Origin: Geodermatophilus obscurus
GTDB taxonomy: Bacteria; Actinomycetota; Actinomycetes; Mycobacteriales; Geodermatophilaceae
Reading direction: 5' to 3'
DNA: 64,000 bases
Assembly: GCF_900115395.1 (NCBI RefSeq)
Contig: NZ_FOWE01000001.1
Span: forward strand, 1 to 64,000
Shown: piece by piece, positions 40,614-49,331 of the stretch
Position numbering within the stretch: the first letter of the stretch is position 1
Layout: the number at the start of each line of letters is the position of its first letter
The notes under the pieces: generated by a model
What the model saw: only the letters and a program-made list of their open reading frames with translations
Database searches by the model: none
Told to the model about the DNA's origin: nothing
Position numbers and translations under genes: made by a program

Positions 40614-41278
40614 TCACATCTCCCGGTAGCGCTTCGCCGCCGCGAGGGCCTCGGTGAGCCGGCCGGCGTCGAGGTCGACGACGTAGCCGGGGGTGTCGCG
40701 CTGGAAGCGCCAGCCCTCGGACAGCGGTCCCGCGTCGACGACGTCGAAGCCGAGCCCGTCGATGAACGGGGCCACCGTCTCCTTGGCCGACGCGTCGTCA
40801 CCGGCGATCGCCAGCGCCCGCCGGTCCGGCGTCCCGGCGGGGTCCGGCGGGCGGTGATGTCCGCGGCGAGGACGTGGTTGAACGCCTTGACCACGCGCGA
40901 GGTGGGCAGGTGCGCCTGGAGCAGCTCCGACGTCGTGGTCGACTCGTCGTCGAGCTCGGGGATCCGCCCGTCCCGCTCCGGGTAGTAGTTGTCCGCGTCG
41001 ATGACGATCTTGCCGGCCAGCGGCCCGACGGGCACGTCGGCGACGGCCTTCAGGGGCACCGCCACCGCGACCAGGTCGCCGGCGGCGGCGGCGTCGGCGG
41101 GGGTCGCCGCCCGCACCGAGCCGAGCCGCGACGGGCGGGCCGTGATCGCTTCCACCAGGTCGGTGAGCGTCTCCGGGCCGCGGGAGTTGGACAGCACGAC
41201 GTCGTGACCGGCGTCCGTGGCCGCCTGCGCGAGCGCCGTGCCGATGTTGCCGGCACCGATGATGCCGGGAGTGGTCAT
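40614..41278 (-). pseudogene. NADPH-dependent F420-reductase-like oxidoreductase, frameshifted
   Basis: The N-terminal half, MTTPGIIGAGNIGTALAQAATDAGHDVVLSNSRG to NHVLAADITA, is an intact NADP-binding fold of the F420H2:NADP+ oxidoreductase type. Near 40840-40855 the frame shifts: the C-terminal half continues in another frame as DRRALAIAGDD, ETVAPFIDGLGFDVVD and LTEALAAAKRYREM, with a proper stop at 40614. The total span of 665 bp is one base short of a multiple of three, consistent with loss of one C or G in a GC run. It could be a real pseudogene or a sequencing error. Confidence 0.8.
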
Positions 41279-41327
41279 GTCCGGCGCCAACGCGCAGCCC
41301 GCCCGCTCATTCCCCAGGTGGGGTATG

Positions 41328-41374
41328 GGAAGCGATCCGCACGTCCGGGGCGCCGGGACGTGCGGATCGCTTCC
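41328..41374 (-). terminator. 19-bp perfect inverted repeat
   Basis: GGAAGCGATCCGCACGTCC (41328-41346) pairs perfectly with 41356-41374 around a 9-nt loop. It starts at the stop codon of the large dehydrogenase gene and precedes the reductase pseudogene on the same strand. The length and perfection suit a terminator, though a REP-type element is possible. Confidence 0.7.
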
Positions 41375-44202
41375 TATGCCTCGTCGAGGGCGTCGGCGAG
41401 CAGCTGCGCGAGGTGCCGGCCGGGCCGGTCGGCCAGCGAGTCCAGCTGCGTGCGACAGGAGAACCCGTCGGCCAGGACGACGGCGTCCGGCCCCGCCTCC
41501 CGGACCGCGGGCAGCAGCTGCTGCTCGGCGATCGCCACCGACACCTCGTGGTGGCCGCGCTCCACACCCCAGTTGCCGGCCAGCCCGCAGCAGCCGCCGA
41601 GCCGGGTCACCGTGGCACCGGCCCGCCGCAGCAGCCGCTCGTCGGCCGCCCACCCCATCACCGCGTGGTGGTGGCAGTGCGGCTGGGCGACCACCTCCAC
41701 CCCGGCCAGGGACGGCGGCGACCACCCCTCCGTGGCGGTGAGCAGCTCGGCCAGCGTGCGGGTGCCCGCGGCCACGCGGACGGCGGCCGGGTCGTCGAGC
41801 AGCTCGAGGGCGTCGCTGCGGAGCGCCGCGGTGCACGAGGGCTCCACGCCGACGAGCGGGATGCCGGCGTCGACCAGCGGCGCGAGCCGGGCGACCGTGG
41901 AGCCGAGGACGCGGCGGGCGGTGTCGAGCTGTCCGGTGGTGGTCCAGGTCAGGCCGCAGCAGGTGTCGGCGGCGGGCACCTGCACCGTGTAGCCGGCTGC
42001 CTCGAGCACCCGCACCGCCGCGTGCGCCACCTCCGGGGCGAAGTGGTCGGTGAAGGAGTCCACCCACAGCGCCACCGGCGCGCCGCCACCGGGCCGCGGC
42101 GTCCACTCCTGCCGGAAGGTGCGCCGGGCGAACGCCGGCAGGTCGCGCCGCTGGTCGACGCCTGCGGTCCAGCGGGCCAGCCGCCCGCCCAGCCGTGACG
42201 ACGTCAGCGCGTTGACCAGCCGCGGCGCCCGGGCGGCGACGTCGGCCCACATCGGCAGCCGGCCCAGCACGTAGTGCGAGCGCGGGCGCAGCCGCCGCCG
42301 GTAGCTCTGGTGCAGCACCTCGGACTTGTAGCTGGCCATGTCCACACCGGTCGGGCAGTCCCGCGAGCAGCCCTTGCACGACAGGCACAGGTCCAGCGCC
42401 GCGTGCACCTCCGGGGAGCGCCAGTCGCGCACCGGCCCACCGGGGGCGAGCATCTCCTGCAGCACCCGGGCGCGGCCGCGGGTGGTGTCCTTCTCCTCCC
42501 GGGTGGCCGGCCACGACGGGCACATGACCGCCACCCCCGAGGGCTCGGCCCGGCACTTGCCCACGCCGGTGCAGCGGTGGACGGCGTTGGACAGGTCGCC
42601 GCCGTCGTGCCGGTAGGCCAGCGCCAGGCCCTCCCGGCGGCGGGACGCGGTGGCCACGCGGACGTCGTCGTCGAGGCGGGCCGGGCGCACCAGTACCCCG
42701 GGGTTGAGCACGTCGGCGGGGTCGAACAGGCCCTTGACCTGGGCGAAGAGGTCGAGCGCGGCGGGGGAGTACATGCTGCCGAGCAGCTCGCTGCGGGCCC
42801 GGCCGTCGCCGTGCTCACCCGACACCGAGCCCCCGTAGCGCGCCACCAGCCGCGCGGCGTCCTCCACGAACGACCGGTAGGCGGCGCGGCCGCGGTCGGG
42901 CTCGCGCCCGAACGGGAAGTCGATGCGCACGTGCACGCAGCCGTCGCCGAAGTGCCCGTAGGGGACCCCCTGCAGGCCGTGCTGCACCAGCAGCGCCTCG
43001 AACTCGCGCAGGTAGGCGCCCAGCGACGTCACCGGGACGGCGGCGTCCTCCCAGCCGGCGTGCGCGGGCCGGCCGTCGGAGGTGCGCGCGGCCAGCCCGG
43101 CGCCGTCCTCCCGGATCCGCCAGATGGCCGCCGCGTGCGCCACGTCGGTGACCACGAGGGTGTCCAGCGCGCCGGCGTCGGCGACCACGGCCGCGCCCTT
43201 GGCCTGCACCTCGGCGACGGTGTCGCCGGTCAGCTCCACGATCAGCCAGCCCGCCCCCTCCGGGAGGTCCGGGACGACGGCGGCCGGCACGTCGCGCAAC
43301 CGCTGCACGATCCGCTCGTCGAGCCCCTCGACGGCGGTCGGCCCGTGCCGCAGCAGCCCCGGGGTCGCGTCGGCGGCGTCGGCCATCGAGGGGTAGCCGA
43401 GCACCACCAGGCCGCGGAAGGGCGCGTCGGCGACCAGCCGCACGGTGGCCCCGAGCACCACGGCGAGCGTGCCCTCGCTGCCGACCAGCGCGCGGGCGAG
43501 GTCGAAGCCGTGCTCGGGCAGCAGGTGCTCGAGCGAGTAGCCCGACACCTGGCGGCCGAAGCGGCCGAGCTCGGTGCGGATGGTCGCCAGCTCGCGGGCC
43601 ACCAGGGCGCGCAGGTCGTCGAGCGCGGGCGGCGGCGCGCCGTCGCCCAGCCGCAGCCGCTCCCCGGTGCCGGTGACGACGTCGAGCCCGACGACGTTGT
43701 CCGACGTGCGCCCGTAGCCCAGCGCGCGGGACCCGCAGGCGTTGTTGCCGATCATGCCGCCGACCGTGCAGCGGTTGCTGGTGCTCGGGTCGGGGCCGAA
43801 GCGCAGCCCGTGCGGCCGGGCGGCGGTCTGCAGCGCGGCCTGCACGACGCCGGGGTCGACGACCGCCGTCCGGGCCTCGGCGTCGATCGCGTGCACCCGG
43901 GTCAGGTGCCGGCTGGTGTCGACGACGACTCCGGTGCCGACCGCGTTGCCGGCGATCGAGGTGCCCGCCCCCCGCATGGTCAGCGGGACGCCGAGCTCCC
44001 GGCACACCTCCAGGGCGGCGACCATCTCGTCGGCGGCGCGCGGCCGCACGACGGCGCGCGGGAGCACCCGGTACAGCGACCCGTCCGAGGAGTACAGCGC
44101 CCGGGCCAGGCCGGAGTCGTCGACGTCGGCGATCCCGGCCCGGCGCAGGGCGGCGGCGATCTCGGCGGTGTCCTGCGTGCTCCGGGTGTCGACGGTGCTC
44201 AC
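41374..44202 (-). CDS. FAD-linked oxidase fused to Fe-S/CCG domains (D-lactate/glycolate dehydrogenase type)
   Basis: A 942-aa fusion. FAD-binding-4 domain (about 45-185) has TMRGAGTSIAGNAVGTGVVVD and GPDPSTSNRCTVGGMIGNNACG. The FAD-oxidase C-terminal domain (about 230-505) ends SGEHGDGRARSELLG...FDPADVLNPG. Then come Fe-S motifs (CTGVGKC at 544-550, Cys561, CLSCKGCSRDCP at 606-617) and CCG segments CCGLTW and CCGLAG. This architecture oxidises D-2-hydroxyacids and feeds electrons to the respiratory chain. The GTG at 44202 is used. It is followed by a 19-bp inverted repeat. Confidence 0.92.
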   Translation of the reverse strand: MSTVDTRSTQDTAEIAAALRRAGIADVDDSGLARALYSSDGSLYRVLPRAVVRPRAADEMVAALEVCRELGVPLTMRGAGTSIAGNAVGTGVVVDTSRHLTRVHAIDAEARTAVVDPGVVQAALQTAARPHGLRFGPDPSTSNRCTVGGMIGNNACGSRALGYGRTSDNVVGLDVVTGTGERLRLGDGAPPPALDDLRALVARELATIRTELGRFGRQVSGYSLEHLLPEHGFDLARALVGSEGTLAVVLGATVRLVADAPFRGLVVLGYPSMADAADATPGLLRHGPTAVEGLDERIVQRLRDVPAAVVPDLPEGAGWLIVELTGDTVAEVQAKGAAVVADAGALDTLVVTDVAHAAAIWRIREDGAGLAARTSDGRPAHAGWEDAAVPVTSLGAYLREFEALLVQHGLQGVPYGHFGDGCVHVRIDFPFGREPDRGRAAYRSFVEDAARLVARYGGSVSGEHGDGRARSELLGSMYSPAALDLFAQVKGLFDPADVLNPGVLVRPARLDDDVRVATASRRREGLALAYRHDGGDLSNAVHRCTGVGKCRAEPSGVAVMCPSWPATREEKDTTRGRARVLQEMLAPGGPVRDWRSPEVHAALDLCLSCKGCSRDCPTGVDMASYKSEVLHQSYRRRLRPRSHYVLGRLPMWADVAARAPRLVNALTSSRLGGRLARWTAGVDQRRDLPAFARRTFRQEWTPRPGGGAPVALWVDSFTDHFAPEVAHAAVRVLEAAGYTVQVPAADTCCGLTWTTTGQLDTARRVLGSTVARLAPLVDAGIPLVGVEPSCTAALRSDALELLDDPAAVRVAAGTRTLAELLTATEGWSPPSLAGVEVVAQPHCHHHAVMGWAADERLLRRAGATVTRLGGCCGLAGNWGVERGHHEVSVAIAEQQLLPAVREAGPDAVVLADGFSCRTQLDSLADRPGRHLAQLLADALDEA

Positions 44203-44255
44203 GCCGTCAGTGTCCCCGGTGCCGCCGGACCGCGGGGCGGCACCGGGGGAGTGGC

Positions 44256-44660
44256 TCAGCTCTCGCCGGGCGGCTCGTCCTGCCCGGACTCCTCCGCCTC
44301 GTCGGCCTCCTCCTTGGTGTGGTGCACCGCGCCGTCGGCGTGCTCCGGCGGGCCGTAGACGGTGTAGAGGACCAGCGGGTTGGGCCCGGTGTTGAGGAAG
44401 TTGTGCTCGGTCCCGGCCGGGACCACGACCAGGTCGCCCTGCGCCACCTTCTTCGTCGCCCCGCCGACCTTCGCCTCCCCGACCCCGCTGACGAAGGTCA
44501 GGATCTGGTCGATGTCCTCGTGGACCTCCTCGCCGATCTCCCCGTCCGGCGGGATGGTCATGACGACGAGCTGCGTGTTCTGCCCGGTCCACAGGACCCG
44601 GCGGAAGTCCGGGCTCTCCTCGGCGACGGTCGCGATCGTGAAGTGGATGACGGACGCCAT
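44256..44660 (-). CDS. Cupin domain protein
   Basis: A 134-aa single-domain cupin: LVVMTIPPDGEIGEEVHEDIDQILTFVSGVGEAKVGG, then GDLVVVPAGTEHNFLNTG. Candidate metal ligands are His/Glu in EEVHEDIDQ and His in GTEHNF. The C-terminal 25 residues are acidic. Its role is unknown; such cupins bind small ligands or metals. AGGAGGTG lies 7 nt upstream of the ATG. It is 53 bp upstream of the dehydrogenase gene on the same strand, so co-transcription is likely. Confidence 0.9.
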   Translation of the reverse strand: MASVIHFTIATVAEESPDFRRVLWTGQNTQLVVMTIPPDGEIGEEVHEDIDQILTFVSGVGEAKVGGATKKVAQGDLVVVPAGTEHNFLNTGPNPLVLYTVYGPPEHADGAVHHTKEEADEAEESGQDEPPGES

Positions 44661-44822
44661 CGACGCGCACCTCCTGAGTCCTCGCGGCACCCGTGCGGTG
44701 CCCTCTGGCCGTCCTCTGCCCGCGCCCCGCGCAGACCATGCGCGCCGGGCGCCGGCCCTGCTACCGTCACGACACGTCGGTTCGGTATTCCAACTGACAG
44801 TCGCCGATCCCGGGGGTCCCCG

Positions 44823-46223
44823 ATGTCCCGCTCCGTCCGGTCCCGTGCCGCCGCTCCCGTCCCGGCGACCGCCGAGCAGACGCGGACGCTGGCCGTCGTC
44901 GCCACGAGCACCCTGGTCGTGCTCGCCGCCTTCGTCACCCCGCTGGCCACCACGGTCGCCACCGCGCGGGAGCTGGGCACCGGTGCCGGCGGGCAGGCCT
45001 GGCTGCTGTCGGCGATGAGCGTCGGCCTGGCCGCAGCGCTGCTGGTCACCGGGGCGGCCGCCGACGACGTGGGCCGTCGCCGCGTGTTCACCGCCGGGCT
45101 GGTCCTGCTGGCCGCCGGCGCGGCCGTCACGGCGGCCGCGGGCGGCACCGGCGTCTTCGTCGCCGGGCGCCTGGTCGAGGGCGTGGGCGGTGCGGCGGTG
45201 CTCGCCTGCTCGCTCGGCCTCGTCGCCCAGGTCTTCCCGCTGGGCCCGGCGCGGGCGCGGGCGGCGGCGGTGTGGGGCGCGGCGATCGGCGCGGGCACCG
45301 GCGTGGGCGGGCTGGCCGCGGTCGTCCTCGACGGCGACACCGGCTGGCGGGCCACGCACGCGGCCACCGCCGTCGTCGCGGTCGGGCTCGCCGTCACCGC
45401 GCGCCTGCTGCTGCCGGGCACCCGGGGCACGGGCGCGCCGCGGGTCGACGTCGCCGGGCCGGTGCTGCTGGTCTCCGCCGTGACCTGCCTGCTCGTGGGC
45501 CTGGTCGCCCCCCGCTCGGGCGCCGGCACCGCGACGACGGTGGCCCTGCTCGGCGCCGGTGCGCTGCTGGCCGTCGCGTTCGTCGTCGCCGAGGCCCGGG
45601 TGGCCGCCCCGATGGTCGACCTCGCGCTGTTCCGCGTGCGCGGGTTCGACGCCGCGCTGGTCGGCGCCCTGGCCACCGGGGCCGCCACGGTCGGGCTGAT
45701 GTCCTTCCTCGCCACCGTCCTGCAGCGCGCCCTGGGCGAGACGCTGCTCGCCACCACGGTGCTCGTGCTGGTCTGGTCCGCGGTGGCGACGGCGACGTCG
45801 GTCGGGCTGCGCCGGCTCTCCGGCGTGGACGGGCGGCTGCTCCTGGCCGCCGGCCTGGGGGTCTCCGCGGGCGGCCTCGCCGCGCTGGCGGCCCTCGACG
45901 CGGACGGCTCCGGCCTGCGGCTGCTGCCGGGGCTGGTCGTCCTCGGGGTCGGCTACGGCGTCGTCAACGCCGCGCTCGGCCGGGAGGCGGTCGCGCACGT
46001 GCCGCCGGAGCGGGCCGGGATGGGCAGCGGCGCCAACAACACCGCCCGCTACCTCGGTGCCGCCGTCGGCGTCACCCTCGTCGTCCTGCTGGTCACCGCC
46101 GGCGCGCCGGCGGGCACCGCGGCCGGCCTGGTGGCCGGGTGGGACGCCGCCGCCCTCGCCGCCGCCGGGGTCAGCGCGGCGGGCGCGGTGGCGGTGCTGG
46201 CACTGCGACCGGCGCGCCGCTGA
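44823..46223 (+). CDS. MFS transporter, multidrug-type (DHA2-like)
   Basis: A 466-aa transporter with 13-14 predicted helices. The loop motif GAAADDVGRRRVF and GRLVEGVGGAAVLACSLGLVAQVFP are typical of drug:H+ antiporters. SGANNTARYLGAAVGVTLVVLLV occurs near the C-terminus. No adjacent TetR-type regulator is found. A low-GC pocket (TCGGTTCGGTATTCCAACT, 44779-44797) upstream may hold its promoter. The last 53 bp overlap the convergent flippase gene. Confidence 0.88.
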   Translation: MSRSVRSRAAAPVPATAEQTRTLAVVATSTLVVLAAFVTPLATTVATARELGTGAGGQAWLLSAMSVGLAAALLVTGAAADDVGRRRVFTAGLVLLAAGAAVTAAAGGTGVFVAGRLVEGVGGAAVLACSLGLVAQVFPLGPARARAAAVWGAAIGAGTGVGGLAAVVLDGDTGWRATHAATAVVAVGLAVTARLLLPGTRGTGAPRVDVAGPVLLVSAVTCLLVGLVAPRSGAGTATTVALLGAGALLAVAFVVAEARVAAPMVDLALFRVRGFDAALVGALATGAATVGLMSFLATVLQRALGETLLATTVLVLVWSAVATATSVGLRRLSGVDGRLLLAAGLGVSAGGLAALAALDADGSGLRLLPGLVVLGVGYGVVNAALGREAVAHVPPERAGMGSGANNTARYLGAAVGVTLVVLLVTAGAPAGTAAGLVAGWDAAALAAAGVSAAGAVAVLALRPARR

Positions 46224-47505
46224 CCGACGCGCTCGCCACCTCCGCCTCCGCCAGCGCGTCCGCCGGCGGGGCCGGGGCGGCGCGCAGCCGGAGCATCCCC
46301 ACGGTGACGAGGAGCGCGCCCGCCCCGGCCGCGGTGGCCGCGACCGTGAGCACCGACAGGGCGCCGGTGGCGGCCAGCACGCCGACGACCGTCGTCTCGA
46401 CCAGCACCGTCCCCCACACCGCGACCGCGGCGACCCGGTCGGCCGCGGCGATGCCGTTGTAGAGGAGCAGCTGGGCCAGCGCCAGCAGGGTCCCGGTCGC
46501 GGCGAACACCCAGGTCCACCCGCCCAGGTGCTCCCCGTAGGCGGCGCCGCCGACCAGGGGCAGCGCGGCCGCGCCCAGCACCGCGGTGCCGAGGACCAGC
46601 AGCCCGCCGACCCCCGCGACGACCGCCAGCGCGGAGGGCAGCGCCCGGCGCCGTCCGGCCGGGTCGGCGAGCCGCGGCAGGACCACCACCCCGACGCCCT
46701 GCGGCAGCCAGTACGCGACCTTCGCGAACACCGCCCCGACGGCGTACTCGCCGGCCAGCGCGGCCGGCAGGTGGTGACGGGCGAGCAGCAGGTCGAGGTT
46801 GACCAGCAGCACCAGGCCGAGCAGCGCACCCGACGCCCGTAGCGCCGACCGCGCCGGGCCGCGCAGGCCACGGGACACCCCCGGGCGCCCGCAGCCGGCC
46901 CACGACACCAGCGCCCCCAGCGCGCACCCGGCGGCCATGCCGGCCAGCGCCGCGGCCGGGGTCCCGCCGACCAGCAGGCCGGTCACCGCACCGCCGGCCT
47001 TGAGGACGCCGAACGCCGCGACCACCACCGCGAGGCGGCCGTAGCGCCCGGTGCCCTGCAGGATCCCGTCGTAGGCGCCCACCAGCGTGTGCGGCACGAG
47101 GACGGCCACCATCCACACGGCGGGCGTGAGGTCGGGCAGCCGCAGCAGCGCGGCCACCGGCACCAGCACCGCCAGGCCGGCCAGCCCGGCGACGGCCGCG
47201 GTGACCAGCGCCGTGGCGTGCAGCTGCCGCGCGGCCTCGCCGACGGTGCCCGTGCGGCGACCGCCGAGGTCGAGGGCGGCGGCGGTCTGCAGGCCCGTGG
47301 CCGGCACGACCCCCACGAGCAGGACGCCGAGCAGCGCGGCGAGCTCGCCGTAGGACGCCGGCGTGAGGACCCGCGCGGCTAGGACCGTGACCACGTAGGA
47401 CAGCGCGCTCACGACCAGGAGCGCCCCGGACAGGACGGCGGCCGGGACCGCGCGCACGGCGGGTGCGGCTCCCTCCTCCGGGTGCCGCGGGCGGGAGGCC
47501 GTCAC
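46171..47505 (-). CDS. Polysaccharide flippase (MATE/Wzx-like)
   Basis: A 444-aa protein with about 12-14 membrane helices, matching oligosaccharide flippases: AVLSGALLVVSALSYVVTVLAARVLTPASYGELAALLGVLL, the LQTAAAL repeat region and LLGLVLLVNLDLLLARHHLPAALAGEYAVGAVFAKVAYWLPQGVGVVVLPRLA. It would move lipid-linked glycans across the membrane. It opens the envelope polysaccharide block and is divergent from the large membrane protein at 47562 (56 bp between starts). Its C-terminus overlaps the MFS gene by 53 bp in antisense. Confidence 0.85.
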   Translation of the reverse strand: MTASRPRHPEEGAAPAVRAVPAAVLSGALLVVSALSYVVTVLAARVLTPASYGELAALLGVLLVGVVPATGLQTAAALDLGGRRTGTVGEAARQLHATALVTAAVAGLAGLAVLVPVAALLRLPDLTPAVWMVAVLVPHTLVGAYDGILQGTGRYGRLAVVVAAFGVLKAGGAVTGLLVGGTPAAALAGMAAGCALGALVSWAGCGRPGVSRGLRGPARSALRASGALLGLVLLVNLDLLLARHHLPAALAGEYAVGAVFAKVAYWLPQGVGVVVLPRLADPAGRRRALPSALAVVAGVGGLLVLGTAVLGAAALPLVGGAAYGEHLGGWTWVFAATGTLLALAQLLLYNGIAAADRVAAVAVWGTVLVETTVVGVLAATGALSVLTVAATAAGAGALLVTVGMLRLRAAPAPPADALAEAEVASASVSGAPVAVPAPPPRPPR

Positions 47506-47561
47506 GCCGCCGACCTACCCTGCGGGGACCCCGGTGCGGGGACCGGCAGGGAGGGGGACGC

Positions 47562-49331
47562 GTGACGGGGCCGCTGCAGCGCTCCCTCGACGCGGCGACG
47601 GCGCCCGACCGCTCCCCGTGGCCGGCCCGCGTGCTGGCACTGGCCGCCGCCGTCGTGGTGACCGGACCGGCCCTCGGTCCGGGGCACGTGAACCTCCTCG
47701 ACATGGTCTCCGTCCCCCGCCAGGACCTCGACCTCGACGCGCTCGGGCTCGGCAGCTCGCTGCCGCGGGCGGTCCCCCTCGACGGCGCGACGGCACTGGC
47801 CACCGCGGTCGTGCCCGGGGACCTGGTGCAGAAGGCGGTCCTGCTGCTCACCGTCGCGGCCGCGGTGCTCGGCGCCGCCCGGCTGGTGCCGCCGGACGCC
47901 GGCGGGCGCCGGGGGCTCGCCGGCGCGGTCGCCGGGCTGACCTACGGCTGGAGCCCCTACCTGGCCGAGCGGCTGCTCCTCGGCCACTGGGGAGTGCTGC
48001 TGGGCTGGGCGGCCCTGCCCTGGATCGTGCGCGCCGGCCTGCGGGTGCGCGCCGGGGAGCCGCGGTCCTGGGCCCGGCTGGTGCTCGCCGCCGCACCGGC
48101 CGCGCTCACCCCGACCGGCAGCCTGCTCGCCGCCGGCGCGGTCCTCGCCGGCACCGGCCTGCGCCGCGCGCCCCGGGCGCTGGCCGCCGTGGCGCTGCTG
48201 TCGGCGCCGTGGGGGGTCGCCGGGCTGCTCAGCCCCGCCGCAGCCACCTCCGACCCCGACGGCGTGGCCGCCTTCGCCGCGCGCGGCGAGAACTGGTCCG
48301 GCGCCGTCGGAGCGCTGCTGGGCACCGGCGGCGTCTGGAATGCCGGCGCCGTGCCCGACAGCCGTACCTCCGCGCTCGTCCCGCTGGTCACCGCCCTGCT
48401 GCTCGGGCTGGCCGTCGCGGGCTGGGCCGCCCGCCCGGTGCGCGCCGGCGCCGGCGCCCGGCTGCTCGTGCTCGGCGCCGCCGGGCTGCTGCTCGCCGCG
48501 GCGGGGGCGCTGCCGGGCACGTCGGCGCTGCTGGAGGCCGCCGTCTCGGGCGTCCCCGGCGCCGGCCTGCTGCGCGACGGGCAGAAGTGGATCGCCTGGC
48601 TGGCCCTGCCGCTGGCCGTCGGCGCCGGGCTCGGGGCCCGGCGCGCCGTCGCCGCCGTCGGCACCGTGCTGCCGCGTCCGGCGGCGCTCGCCGTCGGCGG
48701 CCTGGCGCTGGTGCTCCCGCTGGTGGCCGTCCCGGACCTCGCCTGGGGCGTCGGCGGCCGGCTGCAGCCGGCACCCTGGCCGGCCGACTGGCAGACCGTC
48801 CGCGACGTCCTCGCCGACGACGACGCCGACGACGACGCCCCGGGCGACGTGCTCGTGCTGCCCGCCGGCACCTACCGCGCCTTCGCCTGGAACGACGGGC
48901 GGACGCAGCTGGACCCGGCCGCGCGCTGGCTGACCCGGCCGGTGGTCTCCGACGACACGCTGGTCGTCGGTGGCGTCGCGGTCCGCGGCGAGGACGCCCG
49001 CGCGGCGGAGGCGCTCGCCGCCGCCGGCGACCCGGCCCGGCTGGCCCGGCTGGGGGTGGGCTGGGTGCTGGTCGAGCGCGGCACCCCCGGTCCCGGGGTG
49101 CCCCCGGCGGTGGCTGCGCTGCCGGTCGTCGTCGACGGCCCCGACCTGCGGCTGCACCGTGTGCCGGGCGCCGTCGAGGGGCCCCGTCCCGGCGCCGGCC
49201 GGGCCGCGGCGGTCGTGCTCGCTCACGGGGCCGCGCTGGGGGCGGTGGCGGGGGCCGCGTTGTGGATCACCGTGTCCGCGTCTACGGTTGCGCTCCGTCG
49301 CCGTCCCTCGGGGAAAGAAGTCGCCGCGTGA
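47562..49331 (+). CDS. Large polytopic membrane protein (Rv0226c-like)
   Basis: A 589-aa integral membrane protein. N-terminal features DMVSVPRQDLDLDALGLGSSLPRAVPLD and YGWSPYLAERLLLGHWGVLLGWAALPWIVRAG resemble mycobacterial Rv0226c and GT-C-type membrane glycan enzymes. A C-terminal extracytoplasmic part follows (VLVLPAGTYRAFAWNDGRTQLDPAARW). Catalytic function is unproven. The GTG at 47562 follows GAGGGGG. Its stop overlaps the start of the DUF2613 gene (GTGA). Confidence 0.8.
   Translation: MTGPLQRSLDAATAPDRSPWPARVLALAAAVVVTGPALGPGHVNLLDMVSVPRQDLDLDALGLGSSLPRAVPLDGATALATAVVPGDLVQKAVLLLTVAAAVLGAARLVPPDAGGRRGLAGAVAGLTYGWSPYLAERLLLGHWGVLLGWAALPWIVRAGLRVRAGEPRSWARLVLAAAPAALTPTGSLLAAGAVLAGTGLRRAPRALAAVALLSAPWGVAGLLSPAAATSDPDGVAAFAARGENWSGAVGALLGTGGVWNAGAVPDSRTSALVPLVTALLLGLAVAGWAARPVRAGAGARLLVLGAAGLLLAAAGALPGTSALLEAAVSGVPGAGLLRDGQKWIAWLALPLAVGAGLGARRAVAAVGTVLPRPAALAVGGLALVLPLVAVPDLAWGVGGRLQPAPWPADWQTVRDVLADDDADDDAPGDVLVLPAGTYRAFAWNDGRTQLDPAARWLTRPVVSDDTLVVGGVAVRGEDARAAEALAAAGDPARLARLGVGWVLVERGTPGPGVPPAVAALPVVVDGPDLRLHRVPGAVEGPRPGAGRAAAVVLAHGAALGAVAGAALWITVSASTVALRRRPSGKEVAA

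Noticed and set aside
41374-44202. Two genes (FAD oxidase and Fe-S subunit)
   Set aside because: The frame is continuous through the joint and the fused form is a known architecture, so it is one protein.
44779-44797. TetR-type operator before the multidrug MFS gene
   Set aside because: The GTTCGG/CCAAC half-sites do not pair without a missing base, and no regulator gene is adjacent.
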